Assembly (NCBI GenBank): GCA_034428635.1 | Contig: DAOUHR010000156.1 | Coordinates: 36,850-100,849 of the forward strand | From: Bin22 sp034428635 | GTDB lineage: Bacteria > Chloroflexota > Dehalococcoidia > Lucifugimonadales > UBA3495 | Direction of reading: 5' to 3' | Length of the DNA stretch: 64,000 bases | Shown: positions 52,664-61,800 of the stretch, one piece after another | How the letters are laid out: each line of letters opens with the position of its first letter | Numbering within the stretch: position 1 is the first letter of the stretch | The notes under the pieces: generated by a model | The model's database searches: none | What the model was told of the DNA's origin: nothing | Seen by the model: the letters and a program-made list of their open reading frames with translations, nothing else | Translations under genes and position numbers: made by a program

Positions 52664-52828
52664 CTACGGATCAGAGCAATCCCGCGTGAATCCGCAGTTT
52701 GGGCAGCTAATTTTGCACTGCCGCTGCACCATTTGCGAGCCGCAGATTTCGCAAGTCAGATCGTCCGCGCCAACGACCAAAGGGTTCGGCCTGGAAGACC
52801 CCGGTGGGAAATAATCTTGTGACTTCAC
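52664..52828 (-). CDS. Zinc-ribbon microprotein
   Basis: 54 residues, starting GTG 52828 with AAGGGG upstream. The centre has two Cys pairs: LTCEICGSQM and KISCPNCGFTRDCSDP at the end. A C-terminal CPNCGxxRDCSDP word is known to me from small uncharacterised zinc-ribbon proteins of actinobacteria and Chloroflexota. It starts 24 bases after the anti-sigma gene ends, so it is probably the third gene of that operon. Too short for routine gene finders. Confidence 0.8.
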   Translation of the reverse strand: MKSQDYFPPGSSRPNPLVVGADDLTCEICGSQMVQRQCKISCPNCGFTRDCSDP

Positions 52829-52852
52829 TTTCGTGTGCCCCTTCGAGCGGAA

Positions 52853-53773
52853 CTATTGGGCTGCTGGCGAAATAATTCTGGTCTGGAGGACCATCTCGCC
52901 ACCGGCACCCACTTCCGCATCTGGCTTGTCCACTGTCAAGTTCATCCAGTCATAACCGTAGAGCGGTTCAGGCGGGTTTACTGCCATCGTTCCCCATCCC
53001 GTGGAATCTACCATTATACGGCCCACTGGAAGGTGTTGCCCGTTGCGCGACAACCACACCTGGTAAGACTGAGAGGGCTGGGGCTGCTCCATATTGGCAA
53101 GCATCAAAATTGCCTTTTTACCATCGTTGGTGACCAGCAGCACTCCCTCCGAATCACTGCCGCCGTTGGTTGGCAGCAGCAGCAAAGGCTGGGTGAACGG
53201 CCTGGCCATCAGATAGCTGGTTTCCATGACTTGCTTTAACGCTGAATCGGTCTGGTGATTTTCGACGGCCAGCTGGGCGATACCCGCACTTGCTGAAGCA
53301 TGACCCATTTCCAGGCCTTCCAGCCTAGCGTTGGTTTCCAGACGTTCCTGTTCCAGGGAATTCAGTCGACTTGTGGTAACGACATTCATTATCAACGATG
53401 CGGTCAGCAAGCCGATAACCAGGGTGGCGGCCAAAGGCAAAGCAAAACTGCTGAAGGTGAAGCGGGATGCCGAGTCTGTCGGAGCCGGAGAAGAGGCATC
53501 ACCCTCAGCACGAGGAACGAAAACCGGTGGCAAGGCGTCAACTGCTGTCATCACCCTGGTGCGCAAACCAGCGGGGACCGTTAACTGTGCCACGGCGCCC
53601 GCCAACAAGACCGAAGCTTCCTCGAATTCGGCGAGCAGGCTGGAGCAATGAGGACAGGCATCCAAGTGTGCCTCTACCTCGTCTCGTTCCCCTTCCTCCA
53701 GGGTCCCGAGGGCAAAGGCTTCCAAAATGTCTTCCGGATGCTCCAGAGGAAATGACCTTGGCTGCTCATTCAT
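52853..53773 (-). CDS. RskA-type anti-sigma factor
   Basis: 306 residues. Zinc-finger module: EDILEAFALGTLEEGERDEVEAHLDACPHCSSLLAEFEEA with HLDACPHC (His-x3-Cys-x2-Cys) at about residue 37-44. A transmembrane helix near 115-135 (FALPLAATLVIGLLTASLIMNVV). C-terminal RskA domain outside the membrane: ALLLLPTNGG..., PSQSYQVWLSRNGQHLPVGRIMVDSTGWGTMAVNPPE. ATG 53773 overlaps the sigma factor stop. Regulates the sigma factor next to it. Confidence 0.9.
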   Translation of the reverse strand: MNEQPRSFPLEHPEDILEAFALGTLEEGERDEVEAHLDACPHCSSLLAEFEEASVLLAGAVAQLTVPAGLRTRVMTAVDALPPVFVPRAEGDASSPAPTDSASRFTFSSFALPLAATLVIGLLTASLIMNVVTTSRLNSLEQERLETNARLEGLEMGHASASAGIAQLAVENHQTDSALKQVMETSYLMARPFTQPLLLLPTNGGSDSEGVLLVTNDGKKAILMLANMEQPQPSQSYQVWLSRNGQHLPVGRIMVDSTGWGTMAVNPPEPLYGYDWMNLTVDKPDAEVGAGGEMVLQTRIISPAAQ

Positions 53774-54341
53774 CGTCATCTTGCCGCAATTCTTCCCGAA
53801 GTTTCTGCAAGGCCAACCTGGCCCTGGTCTTGACCGTGCCGAGGGGTTGCCCAAGCCTGGCAGCGATTTCCGATTGAGACAGACCGCTGAAATAAGCAAG
53901 AGTGACAACCTCCTGCTGGGCCGCGGGCAGCCGTTCAAGGGCTCGGCGGACCCGCTCGGCTTCAAGGTTCCTTACGACGGTTTCGTCCGTGCCGATTTGT
54001 GCGGAGGGCAGCAGGTCCAGGGTCTCGTACTCCTTGGGATCGGAAATGGCTTCAGCCCTTCGCCGGGACCTGATGACGTCGATAATCTTGTGGTGAGCAA
54101 CGCTCATTATCCATGTCTTGGGTTGTCCCCGGGACGAGTTGTAGCTGGATGCCTTAAGCCAGATGTTAAGAAACACATCCTGTGTTGCTTCTTCAGCCAC
54201 AGCTTCAGAGCGAAGCATGTACCTGGCCAGAGAGTAAACCGCCGACGAATACCGCTCGTATATGGCCTCAAGGGCATCCTTCTCTCCGGAAGCGATTCGA
54301 ACTAGCAGTTCCTGGTCTTCCAGGATCTGGTAGTCAGTCAC
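53766..54341 (-). CDS. ECF sigma factor, SigK-like
   Basis: 191 residues. Region 2: ALEAIYERYSSAVYSLARYMLRSEAVAEEATQDVFLNIWLKAS and PKTWIMSVAHHKIIDVIRSRRR. Region 4: LERLPAAQQEVVTLAYFSGLSQSEIAARLGQPLGTVKTRARLALQKLREEL. The pairing with an RskA-type anti-sigma factor puts it in the SigK/ECF19-like group. First gene of the operon sigma-anti-sigma-zinc ribbon. Confidence 0.93.
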   Translation of the reverse strand: MTDYQILEDQELLVRIASGEKDALEAIYERYSSAVYSLARYMLRSEAVAEEATQDVFLNIWLKASSYNSSRGQPKTWIMSVAHHKIIDVIRSRRRAEAISDPKEYETLDLLPSAQIGTDETVVRNLEAERVRRALERLPAAQQEVVTLAYFSGLSQSEIAARLGQPLGTVKTRARLALQKLREELRQDDDE

Positions 54342-54434
54342 CGTTACTCTCCCGATGCCTGGAGTAGACGGGCCATACTCTCAGAACTACGAAACCCAAG
54401 CCCAATTGGATTGCAGGGCGGACGGACTCCCAAA

Positions 54435-55262
54435 CTACCCGCCACGAAGAATGTTCTCGATAAAGTCACGAGCAGTTGCCACATCCCTCTCACTGGTGGA
54501 AATGCTGATCAATTCTTCCAGCGACCGCACTGCGGCTGCGTTGTCGCCCTGCTGAACGTGGCAGATCGCCAAATCTCGGCACAGCGCCACGTTAGATGGT
54601 TCGATGAGCAGCATTCGCTCCAGTACGCCTACCAGCCTGACGAGGTCTCTTCGTTGTGTATATATTATTCTCAGGTTGTTGAGCATTCGCGCAAGGATCG
54701 AGATGGCCGGAGTAGGAGACAGGAACCGCTCATTCCATTCCAGGTTCGACCCAAAAAGTTGCTCGGCGAGTCGCCGGCAGTCCCCAGACGAAAGAAGTTG
54801 TCCACCGTGAAAAGAATCTACGTACAGGTCCAGTTCTTCTATCTTTACCAGGAAATGCCCGGGCATCCCAACTCCTTGGCAGTTTAGTCCCAGCCGCGAA
54901 GCCATCCCCAGGTAAATGACTGACAAGGTTATAGGAATACCAATGCCCGTTTCCATTACCCGGTTCAGGAAACTGTTGTCGGGATCGTAATAGTCCCCGG
55001 TGTTGCCGGAAAACCCCTTAGAATCGAAGAAATAGTGGTTTAAGATCCTGGCCAACGTATCCTTCTCGGCGCCATCGCCGGCCAGTGACCTTACTTCAGA
55101 GGCCATATCGTCCATGCGGGCCAGGAAATGATCTGCGTCCAGGTCGGGGTACTCTTCGCCTGCCAAAAAGAGGGCCGTCCGCTGCAGGTCTATTTCCCCC
55201 GCGGGGAGGCACACCTGGCTCGCAAACAGGGCGCGAAAGTCGTATCCGGAGTTTAATGCCAT
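54435..55262 (-). CDS. SirB1-family protein, transglutaminase-like with TPR-like C-terminus
   Basis: 275 residues. Conserved blocks of the SirB1 group: LARILNHYFFDSKGFSGNTGDYYDPDNSFLNRVMETGIGIPITLSVIYLGMASRLGLNCQGVGMPGHFLVKIEE, followed by DSFHGGQLLS and helical repeats LARMLNNLRIIYTQRRDLVRLVGVLERML. The transglutaminase-like core is not known to keep enzyme activity in all members. Function unclear. Convergent or independent of neighbours. Confidence 0.85.
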   Translation of the reverse strand: MALNSGYDFRALFASQVCLPAGEIDLQRTALFLAGEEYPDLDADHFLARMDDMASEVRSLAGDGAEKDTLARILNHYFFDSKGFSGNTGDYYDPDNSFLNRVMETGIGIPITLSVIYLGMASRLGLNCQGVGMPGHFLVKIEELDLYVDSFHGGQLLSSGDCRRLAEQLFGSNLEWNERFLSPTPAISILARMLNNLRIIYTQRRDLVRLVGVLERMLLIEPSNVALCRDLAICHVQQGDNAAAVRSLEELISISTSERDVATARDFIENILRGG

Positions 55263-55287
55263 GCTAAAGCCAAATGCACCGCGTTCC

Positions 55288-56649
55288 CTAGACTTCCACG
55301 GCTTCCAATAGCAGACTCAGATCTGGTGCATCTTCCATGCACCAGAGCAGTTGCAACGCCTCGGAACACTGCTGCTCCGACAAGACGGCAGAGGCCAGGT
55401 TGGTGAACTTCTGGTCCACTTCCCGGTCGCTCAGAGGATCGTTTTTATGGCCCTTGGGATAGGATGTGCTGGCTTCGCACTTTTCTCCCCCCGAAGTGGT
55501 CACCACAATCCGGCAGTTATATTGCTGCGGATACTTCTCAGTGAAACCGGGCCCTTCGGTCATAGTCATCCGGGACATAAGCGTACGGAGGGAAGGATCG
55601 GCGATTCGCTGTGGAGTAAAGCTGCCAGGCGTGACAGCTCCGTCCTGAAGGGCCATTGCCACCAGAAACGGTATGCTGTGGTCGGCAGTTTCCCTGGTCT
55701 TGGGATCCCATTTCTCGGGTTCGGTATCAGGACTACTGACTCCTGAGCGGTAGGACTCGATGGTTATGGACTCGATATCCTGGACCTTGACCCTGCCATG
55801 AAGGTCCACGGCCAAGCCGATTGGGGCCTGAGTGTGTATCTGGGAGGGATAGAATTTGAAAGCAGTATCATTTACCAGAAATTGATTGCCGTTACCGCCA
55901 AATTCTTCCAGGGTAACCTCTTGGGTAACCCCTGCTTGTTCCCACAGACCCCGCTGGCCCTCAAAGGGTTCGCCGGGCCCGGACATGCCTTCGGCTGCCA
56001 GTTGGGCGGCAAAAATTCCGGCACGGGTGGCGCTGGCGGTGGCGCAGCCCTTCCACATGGACAGTTCGCCAGTCCGAGTAACTCCCAGCGGCAGATTCGG
56101 CGCCAGGGCCAGGGAAATGGCATGGGCAATCCGCTCCTGATCCAGCCGCATCAGAGCCCCGGCTGCGCAGGTGGCCCCCAAGATGCTGAACATGCCCTGG
56201 TCCCACCCGTAGTCGCCGGTAACCACCTGGTCCGAAAGGCGGCAAAACACTTCATAGGCCAAGGCGGTAGCCGTGATCACGTCGCGGCCGCCACGGCCAT
56301 ATGCGTCCGCCACAGCCAGGACGGCGGCAATCATATCGCTGGGGTGGCCTCCGCCCGGCGAGAAATAGGAGTCGTTGCAGTCGAGGTACCGGATCATACA
56401 TCCGTTGGCGAAGGCGGACATATCCAGTGAACTGTAGCTTCGGGTCCCAAGAACCCGGGCCGAAGGACTGCCGGTAACTGAACCCGCCAGGGAACGAGCA
56501 ATCTTGGCAGGTTCCGACAGGTAGCCGCCCATAGCGCACCCCAGGGTATCGATCAGCGTGCGCTTCACCTGGTGAACGGTGTCCGTGTCCAGGTCCTCAA
56601 AGGCCAGGCTGCACGAATACTTGCTTAGCAAGCTGGTGGTCTTGTCCAT
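55288..56649 (-). CDS. MmgE/PrpD-family protein
   Basis: 453 residues. TLIDTLGCAMGGYLSEPAKIARSL near 30, ANGCMIRYLDCNDSYFSPGGGHPSDMIAAVLAVADAYG near 85-120 (the core of the fold), and FLVNDTAFKFYPSQIHTQAPIGLAVDL near 265. Members include 2-methylcitrate dehydratase (PrpD), cis-aconitate decarboxylase and iminodisuccinate epimerase. No prp genes are nearby, so the substrate is not known. Such genes are numerous in SAR202-type genomes. Confidence 0.9.
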   Translation of the reverse strand: MDKTTSLLSKYSCSLAFEDLDTDTVHQVKRTLIDTLGCAMGGYLSEPAKIARSLAGSVTGSPSARVLGTRSYSSLDMSAFANGCMIRYLDCNDSYFSPGGGHPSDMIAAVLAVADAYGRGGRDVITATALAYEVFCRLSDQVVTGDYGWDQGMFSILGATCAAGALMRLDQERIAHAISLALAPNLPLGVTRTGELSMWKGCATASATRAGIFAAQLAAEGMSGPGEPFEGQRGLWEQAGVTQEVTLEEFGGNGNQFLVNDTAFKFYPSQIHTQAPIGLAVDLHGRVKVQDIESITIESYRSGVSSPDTEPEKWDPKTRETADHSIPFLVAMALQDGAVTPGSFTPQRIADPSLRTLMSRMTMTEGPGFTEKYPQQYNCRIVVTTSGGEKCEASTSYPKGHKNDPLSDREVDQKFTNLASAVLSEQQCSEALQLLWCMEDAPDLSLLLEAVEV

Positions 56650-56686
56650 AGGTCTCTCCCGGGTATGGGCCCTCGTTTAAGGAGGA

Positions 56687-58699
56687 TTAGTTATCCGCTG
56701 CCTGGGCTTCCGGAACCCGGCTGGTCAACTCCACATAATGTTCAGACGCCTGGGATACCAACAATTCTACGTCTTCGGCAAGGACGTAGCCCTTGCTGAC
56801 CAGGTCCTCGGCAGCCGCCCGTATCTTCTCCAGATAATCTTCCCTGGAAGAATACCTTTCTTCGATGGAAAGCCGGGGGTCTCCGGTAGCCTCCCGGTCG
56901 GCGCGGGTGGCGGGGAAAGGAATCGTGGAGCCAGCCAGCGTCCCGCCGGTGGCGCCGCCCGATGACAGGATTTGGCCTTCACCCCCTATTTCAGCGTGCC
57001 GCAGGTTCCAACCGGTGTGGGTCGCCAGGGGAACGGTGGTCAAGGGTAGCCGGATTCCCGACTGTTCATTGCCGTCCTCGTCCACTGAGGGAACCAGAAG
57101 GGGATAGGGCTCACCCATGACGGCCGGTACGTTGGTGGCAACCCCGGCCTCGGGCCCGAAATCCATGCGGCGGAACAAACGATAGGGATCAGGAGTGTTT
57201 ACACCCGGAATGCTGCGCAATGACGTAGATACCGCGTCCGGGTCTGCCGCAGTACCATTATCCAGGCGAGGGTGCTGGCTGGCCGGCGCCGGCGTTCCGT
57301 TGGTAACCCAGCGGTCCAGGTTCACCAGGGCCGCCCGGAGCAAGGGCCGGTAATCGAGACAATTAAAGGGCTGCTGGCCCTTGCTGCCATTGGCGGGGTC
57401 GCTGTCTCGCAGGTGAGGAGTGCCCAGGGGATGCTGGGCGCCGCCAAAGTGATAGATCCGCACCTCTTCAGGCACTTCCAGGTCGCGGGAGCCTGTAATG
57501 TCGATATGGACCATAGCGCCGCCGCCGCCCCAGTACTCGGAGGAGGTATAGGTGTTCATAACCTTGGGTAAGGGACCCTGGGCAGCAGAGCGAGTCAAAA
57601 CCCCGTCGGTCTTGCCCGTCACCGGGTCGGTCTGTTCAAGGTCACTAAAGGGAAACATATTGTTAGGACTGCGGCTGGCCTGGCTGGAAGGCTGGGCAAA
57701 GCGTTGGTTAAACTCCCCGTGCTTGGCGCCGGCGACGTGGGGAATCAACCCGTCAAAAACCCGGCGACCCTGCTCATCATAATTCAGGCCGTAATAAAGC
57801 AGGTCGCGCAGGAAGCGGCCGCTCTGCGAAGAGCCGAAGCTGTAAGCAAACTCAAGGGAACCGGCACAGGGGTTTCCCTCATCTGCCGTACCGTGGCGGA
57901 GGAATGAGGCCAGTTCACGGGTTGCCAGCAACCCGGCGCCCACAATGGGCGCGCCCGTCGTGGAATAGATTACCTGGTAAACCTTGCCAGGCTCGAACCC
58001 GGATTCCTTGTATACATAATTGGCGTCGGGAACCACCTGCCCGTCGTTCATCCGGGCAAACCGCCATTGTTCCCTGGGAATCACCGTCTCCGGCCCATCT
58101 TCGTGTTCCTGAACGGTCATAAAAGAGTCCCAGTCTTCCAGGTTGTTGGAAGGATAGGGCCTGTGATTGCGGTCGGAAACGAATACCTCGTTTATTGGTT
58201 CGTTGGGCACGAAGGTGACCACCAGATTTCCCGTGATTCGGGTGCCATCGGTGTTCCGGGCTTCAGGCGGATACAGCCGGAGGACACCCGGCACGTCTGG
58301 GGCGTCATGCTGCCACCCGCACCAAGCAACAGTGTAGCCCTGGCGCATCAGGAAGCCATTGCCTGCCTCCAGCGGAACATCCGGCGCCAGGTCAGGGGCG
58401 TTATTGAAATTGCGCAGGCACGGCCCCCTGCCGCGGTTGAGAATGTCAAAGAACAGCCTGCCGTTTCCCTTGTCCTGGTCCACGGGCTTCAAAATCCTGA
58501 AGTCGGAGTAGAAGTGGATCTCTCCGGTGTTGCTGCGAGGCGCCAGGCGCAGGTCCGTGACCGTTTCATTGAAGGCGTTCACCGGATCTACGGCGAAATA
58601 AACCGTGCCGTCCAACTGTTCATACGGACCTATGTCACCAAAGGACTCGCCATTGGCGAAGGGTTGACGGGAGGTAATTTCGATCCTGCCTACTGCCAT
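56687..58699 (-). CDS. Large alpha/beta-hydrolase-domain protein (PF20091-like)
   Basis: 670 residues. Starts MAVGRIEITSRQPFANGESFGDIGPYEQLDGTVYFAVDP; nucleophile motif SFGSSQSGRFLRDLLYYGLN near 290 with Ser in GSSQSG; late region GNEQSGIRLPLTTVPLATHTGWNLR. I place it in the alpha/beta hydrolase-domain family often found in environmental bacteria, by length and these blocks, from memory. No signal peptide is clear. Activity unknown. GAGGC lies before the ATG. The neighbours (MmgE/PrpD, VOC) suggest catabolism of environmental organics. Confidence 0.72.
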   Translation of the reverse strand: MAVGRIEITSRQPFANGESFGDIGPYEQLDGTVYFAVDPVNAFNETVTDLRLAPRSNTGEIHFYSDFRILKPVDQDKGNGRLFFDILNRGRGPCLRNFNNAPDLAPDVPLEAGNGFLMRQGYTVAWCGWQHDAPDVPGVLRLYPPEARNTDGTRITGNLVVTFVPNEPINEVFVSDRNHRPYPSNNLEDWDSFMTVQEHEDGPETVIPREQWRFARMNDGQVVPDANYVYKESGFEPGKVYQVIYSTTGAPIVGAGLLATRELASFLRHGTADEGNPCAGSLEFAYSFGSSQSGRFLRDLLYYGLNYDEQGRRVFDGLIPHVAGAKHGEFNQRFAQPSSQASRSPNNMFPFSDLEQTDPVTGKTDGVLTRSAAQGPLPKVMNTYTSSEYWGGGGAMVHIDITGSRDLEVPEEVRIYHFGGAQHPLGTPHLRDSDPANGSKGQQPFNCLDYRPLLRAALVNLDRWVTNGTPAPASQHPRLDNGTAADPDAVSTSLRSIPGVNTPDPYRLFRRMDFGPEAGVATNVPAVMGEPYPLLVPSVDEDGNEQSGIRLPLTTVPLATHTGWNLRHAEIGGEGQILSSGGATGGTLAGSTIPFPATRADREATGDPRLSIEERYSSREDYLEKIRAAAEDLVSKGYVLAEDVELLVSQASEHYVELTSRVPEAQAADN

Positions 58700-58823
58700 T
58701 TCATGCCTCCTAATCTAACCTGATGTAGGGGAAGCCCATTCTTGGGTTATTGTTCCGGTTGGCTACCTCAGAAACTGGAAAACCTTGCAGTCTTGCTATA
58801 TGAATTTCTTTCCGAAATACGGA

Positions 58824-61800
58824 CTAGAGAATACCACTGGTATCGACATCCAAATCCGCGGGGGCTTCGTCGCCGGTAAAGTTTAGCCACCAACTGGCAA
58901 AGTTCTCCTCGCCGTATTTGTCTCGCAGGCGGGCCAAGTGGGCCTTTACCTGCACCATCACCGGAAGATCGTACTCCGTGACCAGTTGGTAGGTGCGGGC
59001 TGTCCACTCCAGGGCGCCGGGGATATCGTCCGTCTCTTCAGCGACCATGCCCAACTGCCCGTAGGTCCGGGCTACCCGTTGGACGTCGCCTGTGTCCTCA
59101 AATATTTCCCGGGCTTGATGGTACCAGTTCGCTGCCTGATCATAGAGCTTCTGCTCATGGAACAGAACTCCAAGCTGGCGGCACTCGTCGCCTGCGCCCC
59201 GGCGGTCACCCAACTCCTCTTTTCGTTCCAGGGCGGCCAGGAACCACTCCTCGGCTTCTTCGTAAACTATGCCCCGGTCCTGCTCGAGTAAACCCAGGTA
59301 GTGAAGCTCGGTCGCCATTTGCGCCTGGTTGCCCAAGCGGTCACTGAGGCCCAGGGCCTGCTGATACCAACTCTTGGCCTCATCGAAGTTGTACTGGGCA
59401 TGGCACACAGTTCCCAACTCGTGGTAGACCAGCACGGCAGTTTCCTCGTCACGGTGCTCTTCTACCATATCCCGCGCCCGGTGATACCAGCTTTCGGCTT
59501 CTTTGTGCTCGAACTTCAGCTGGGTAACCATGCCCAGGGCCCGATAATCCTTGACCATTTCCTCCTCATCGGGAAGGCGCTGGTGAATATCAAGGGCCTT
59601 ACTGTACAACTCCTTGGCCTCGGTATAGAGACGCTGGTACTGACGCACCTGACCAAGAGCGAAATAGTCGTCGGCCACCGCCGACCGGTCTTCACCGCTC
59701 TCTATGATGTCGAGTGAACGCTGGAACCATCCTGCAGCCTCATCGAGCCTGCGGTACAGCAGGGCAATGGCGCCGAACTGGTGATACACGGAAGCGACCC
59801 TCGGGTCGGTGTCAGCGTCCTGTTGGGCGGTCAAATAATCGGAAAGCTGCTGGTTCAATTCCAGAGCGCGGCCAACTTCCCGCTGTTCCACGGACTCGCT
59901 GACATCGGTTCCCAGCAGGTACAACCAGAGATCAATGGCGCCCACTTCCACCGCAGCATCGGCCGTACCGCCAATCCCCTCCAGGAGTTGACCACGCAGC
60001 CTTCGCAATTCGGGGATACGCCGCTGCATCCGGTACACCTGTGCCAGCGGCTGAAGGATCAGCTGGGCGTCGTCCCATTGCCTGGCTTCCAGGGCCAGCC
60101 CCAGGCTCTGGTTCAGGTTCCCTTCTTCCGCCAGGACGGCAGTGGCGCCGGAGTCCTGGTTTTCGTATAGAGACTCCATAAAGTAGTCGGCAGTGTCGGC
60201 ATAGACGCGAATAAACTCAGACTCGAGACTGCTGACGGCGCCGGCCCGTAGCTGGCGTCCCAGCTTGGAGCCCAAAAACCGGGGAAGGGCGGGGTGAATC
60301 TGGTAGACGCTGGGGGAAATAGGTTCCAGGAAACCCGCCGCCAAACCGGACCTAAGCAACGTGCGGCAGGCGCCCCAGCCCAGTTCTTCGCCCATAACCC
60401 CCCGGTAGGCCGTTTCCTGGGTTATGTGGGTGAGGATGTCCATCATAACGCGCCGCTGGAAAAGAGAGAGGAAGGGCAGGTGGGTACGGGTGCGGTGGGA
60501 CATCTTGGTCCAGGAATACTCCATCAAGGCAGTCAGGAAATCGTCCCGACCTTCTTCCCTGGCAGATTCGGGCAACTGCGCCAGACCATTTTGCAGTTCG
60601 CTCCGGACCACAGACGCGGGTACTTCCTTTAGAAGGGGGAGCGCTATCTGGCACGCAAGCGGATGGCCCTGGATATCATCCAGCAACGCGGGAACTTCCT
60701 CGTTAACCCGGTCCTGGGCGACACCGCTCTTGGCCAGGATTGCGCCTGCCAGATCATTCCGGTCAAAGCGGTCCAGGCCCTCCAGTGACAGCTGGCCATA
60801 GGGAAGACTCAGCCATTCTTCGCCGGCGTTTCTGCTGGTCAGCAGGACCCTGCCGGGACCAGAAATGGCGATTTCTTCAATGAATCTCGCCAGTTCCGTC
60901 TGTTCGCGTTCTTCCAGCAAACCCGGTGAACCCGCCGGAAAGCCGGCAATGTTCTCCGCACCGTCAAGGATGATCAAGGATGGCTGCTCTTTCAAGTATT
61001 CCACTATCCAGCCGCGCTGCCTCTCGGCATTGAGGTCGGCGAATCTCAGTCCCAGCACTGCAGTGCCAATTTCGTGGATGACCCGTTCCAGGCTGGCGGA
61101 ATGGGCTGCGTCAAAGGGCGTGTAGAAAATGCCTCCGGGATACACTCCGCGCCCGGTCTTGTTGAGCCATCGCGCCAGGCCAAGGGCAAGCTCAGTTTTG
61201 CCAACGCCCGTATTACCAGACATAACAACCACGGAATCTCGTTGCAGTTGCCTTTCCAACCGGGCCATTTCGGCCTGGCGGCCCACAAATCCGTACTGGC
61301 CCGCGACTGGAAACTGGCCTTCTGTCTCCTGTTCGGGCTGGGTCTGTATCACCGGCGCCGCCAGGGGGTTGGGCCGTTCCTCTTCAATAGCCGGGCAAAT
61401 GTACGTTGAAGCCTGATAGACGGTAGGTGTAATCCAATCCCAGGAAATTTGGGGTCCTGCCACGGTTGGCCTAAGGGGTTCTTCCATCATCCATGCCCGC
61501 GCCGTCGAAAGCGCGGCGCCTGCTTCTGAACCACTGGCCAATGTCTGGTAAAGGTGGCGCAAGAATCCTTCGGCGGCGGCAGATCCACGTACGAAATGCG
61601 GCATGATAATTGCCACAGGTACTTCGGCACCGATCAGCGCCTGCCCAAGCTGCTCCCAGCCCTGCCTTTGGGCTTCGCTCCGGGAACCTCGGTCGCCTGC
61701 AGAGATGACAACCATTGGAATACCTGACTGTGCCGCTGCCCCAGCCACACGTTCGGGCGTCTCCGCCTGGGCGGAAGAGTTGGTAGCCTCCGTCAGAACA

